Source: CAWEHT01 sp963808455
GTDB taxonomy: Bacteria; Chloroflexota; Anaerolineae; CG2-30-64-16
Length of the DNA stretch: 13,623 nt
Direction of reading: 5' to 3'
Assembly (NCBI GenBank): GCA_963808455.1
Contig: CAWEHT010000020.1
Span: forward strand, 1-13,623
In this document: positions 13,050 through 13,623 of the stretch, piece by piece
Position numbering within the stretch: position 1 is the stretch's first letter
How the letters are laid out: every line of letters starts with the position of its first letter
The notes under the pieces: model-generated
What the model saw: the letters and a program-made list of their open reading frames with translations, nothing else
What the model was told of the DNA's origin: nothing
Database searches by the model: none
Position numbers and translations under genes: made by a program

Positions 13050-13623
13050 TTAACCGGTAGGTGTCGGCCCTACCCTTCCCACGTCGGCAGCACGTGGGGC
13101 GGCTCCCCGGGCTCCGCCGCCCCGCCGCGCCTCCAGCGCCCAGCGCACCGCCTCGCGGTCGGACCAGGGATATTCCCGGTCCCCGAAGCACATCGACTGC
13201 TCGTGGCCCTTGCCGCACACGATCACCACGTCGCCGGGGCACGCGGCGCGCACCGCGAGCAGGATGGCGCGCTGCCGGTCCGGGACACGCACGAAGCCGC
13301 GGCCTGCAGCGATCCCGCCGGCCAGCGGATCGAGGCATTCTCCCTGCCCGGCGGCTGCGCAGGCGGCGGCCGTCTCCGCCATGATGCCGGCCAGATCCTC
13401 GGTCCGCGGGTCTTCGGCCGTGATGACCGTGTAGTCGGCCAGGCGCCCGCTCACTTCGCCCATCATCGCCCGCTTGGCCCGGTCGCGCAGCCCGGCGCAG
13501 CCGAACACGGCGATGACGCGCCCGCCCGGCTGCGCCAGCTCGCGCGCTGCCGCCAGTGCCTCGGCCAGCGCGTTCGGCGTGTCCGCGAAATCCACCAGGG
13601 CCACGAAGCCCTGCCCGCCTTCG
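13050..13623 (-). CDS. MurE-type Mur ligase, C-terminal part (gene continues past the right edge)
   Basis: This is the last ~190 residues of a UDP-N-acetylmuramyl-tripeptide synthetase-like enzyme, which adds the third residue to the peptidoglycan stem peptide in the cytosol using ATP. The reading frame is open to the end of the window (upstream residues read EGGQGF), so the start is missing. MurE landmarks are present: VDFADTPNAL (family VDYAHTPDAL), the FGCAGLRDRAKRAMMG block (family FGCGGDRDRxKRPxMG), and CGKGHEQ near the end. The DNPR motif that recognises the third amino acid in meso-DAP enzymes reads EDPR (in TAEDPRTED). The C-terminal 25 or so residues are Gly/Ala/Arg-rich and probably disordered. 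The Mur_ligase_C domain is clear; whether this is the main MurE or a paralog is not. It ends in TAA, 32 nt before the palindromic terminator. Confidence 0.85.
   Translation of the reverse strand, partial: EGGQGFVALVDFADTPNALAEALAAARELAQPGGRVIAVFGCAGLRDRAKRAMMGEVSGRLADYTVITAEDPRTEDLAGIMAETAAACAAAGQGECLDPLAGGIAAGRGFVRVPDRQRAILLAVRAACPGDVVIVCGKGHEQSMCFGDREYPWSDREAVRWALEARRGGGARGAAPRAADVGRVGPTPTG

Noticed and set aside
13061..13434. Plus-strand open frames at the right edge
   Set aside because: They are antisense to the MurE C-terminal domain, whose family motifs are clear on the minus strand.
1..13623. CRISPR array, tRNA, rRNA, transposase or phage genes
   Set aside because: No regularly spaced repeats, cloverleaf patterns, rRNA-like stretches or relevant protein motifs were seen on either strand.

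Overview
The window is GC-rich bacterial chromosomal DNA. It most resembles a member of the Chloroflexota (Anaerolineae/Caldilineae-like), probably from an uncultivated or metagenome-assembled genome. That assignment is an inference from three things: the lipoprotein signal followed by a long Ala/Pro/Thr linker on the substrate-binding protein, the mix of gene families (stand-alone CHAT protein, ArchATPase-DUF234 protein, non-pyrrolysine MttB homolog, MurE paralog), and a GTCATCCTGA-type intergenic repeat. No rRNA, tRNA, CRISPR array, transposase or phage gene was seen.

Layout, left to right. A two-domain GNAT acetyltransferase gene (23-1114, +) is followed by a near-consensus sigma70-type promoter (1136-1163) and a roughly 300-nt leader with several hairpins. 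Next comes a complete five-gene branched-chain amino-acid ABC importer operon, livJ-livH-livM-livG-livF (1471-6390, +). A strong hairpin lies between livJ and livH, and a smaller one between livG and livF. Tail-to-tail with livF, only 2 nt away, is a polytopic membrane protein gene (6393-7208, -). A CHAT-domain (caspase-like) gene (7376-8581, +) diverges from it. The last ~59 codons of the CHAT gene appear to lie in another frame (8571-8750).

A repeat with terminal inverted repeats (8781-8973) fills most of the gap before an exonuclease III/AP endonuclease gene (9023-9808, +). The rest of the window is on the minus strand, here listed in transcription order. First is the C-terminal part of a MurE-type Mur ligase (13050 to the right edge). 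Then comes a 29-bp palindrome that looks like a terminator and also carries the -10 box of the next promoter. Next is an ArchATPase-DUF234 protein with a PD-(D/E)XK-like C-terminus (11529-12965), and last an MttB-family methyltransferase homolog (10002-11453), which converges on the endonuclease gene.

Functionally, the only clear multi-gene machine is the Liv importer: lipid-anchored binding protein, two permeases and two ATPases. The other genes look like independent housekeeping (xth, murE-like) or accessory genes. I do not see a convincing new multi-gene system. The items most worth a second look are the frameshifted CHAT gene beside a divergent membrane protein, the palindrome carrying both terminator and promoter signals, the repeat before xth, the livJ leader, and the MurE paralog whose DNPR motif reads EDPR.
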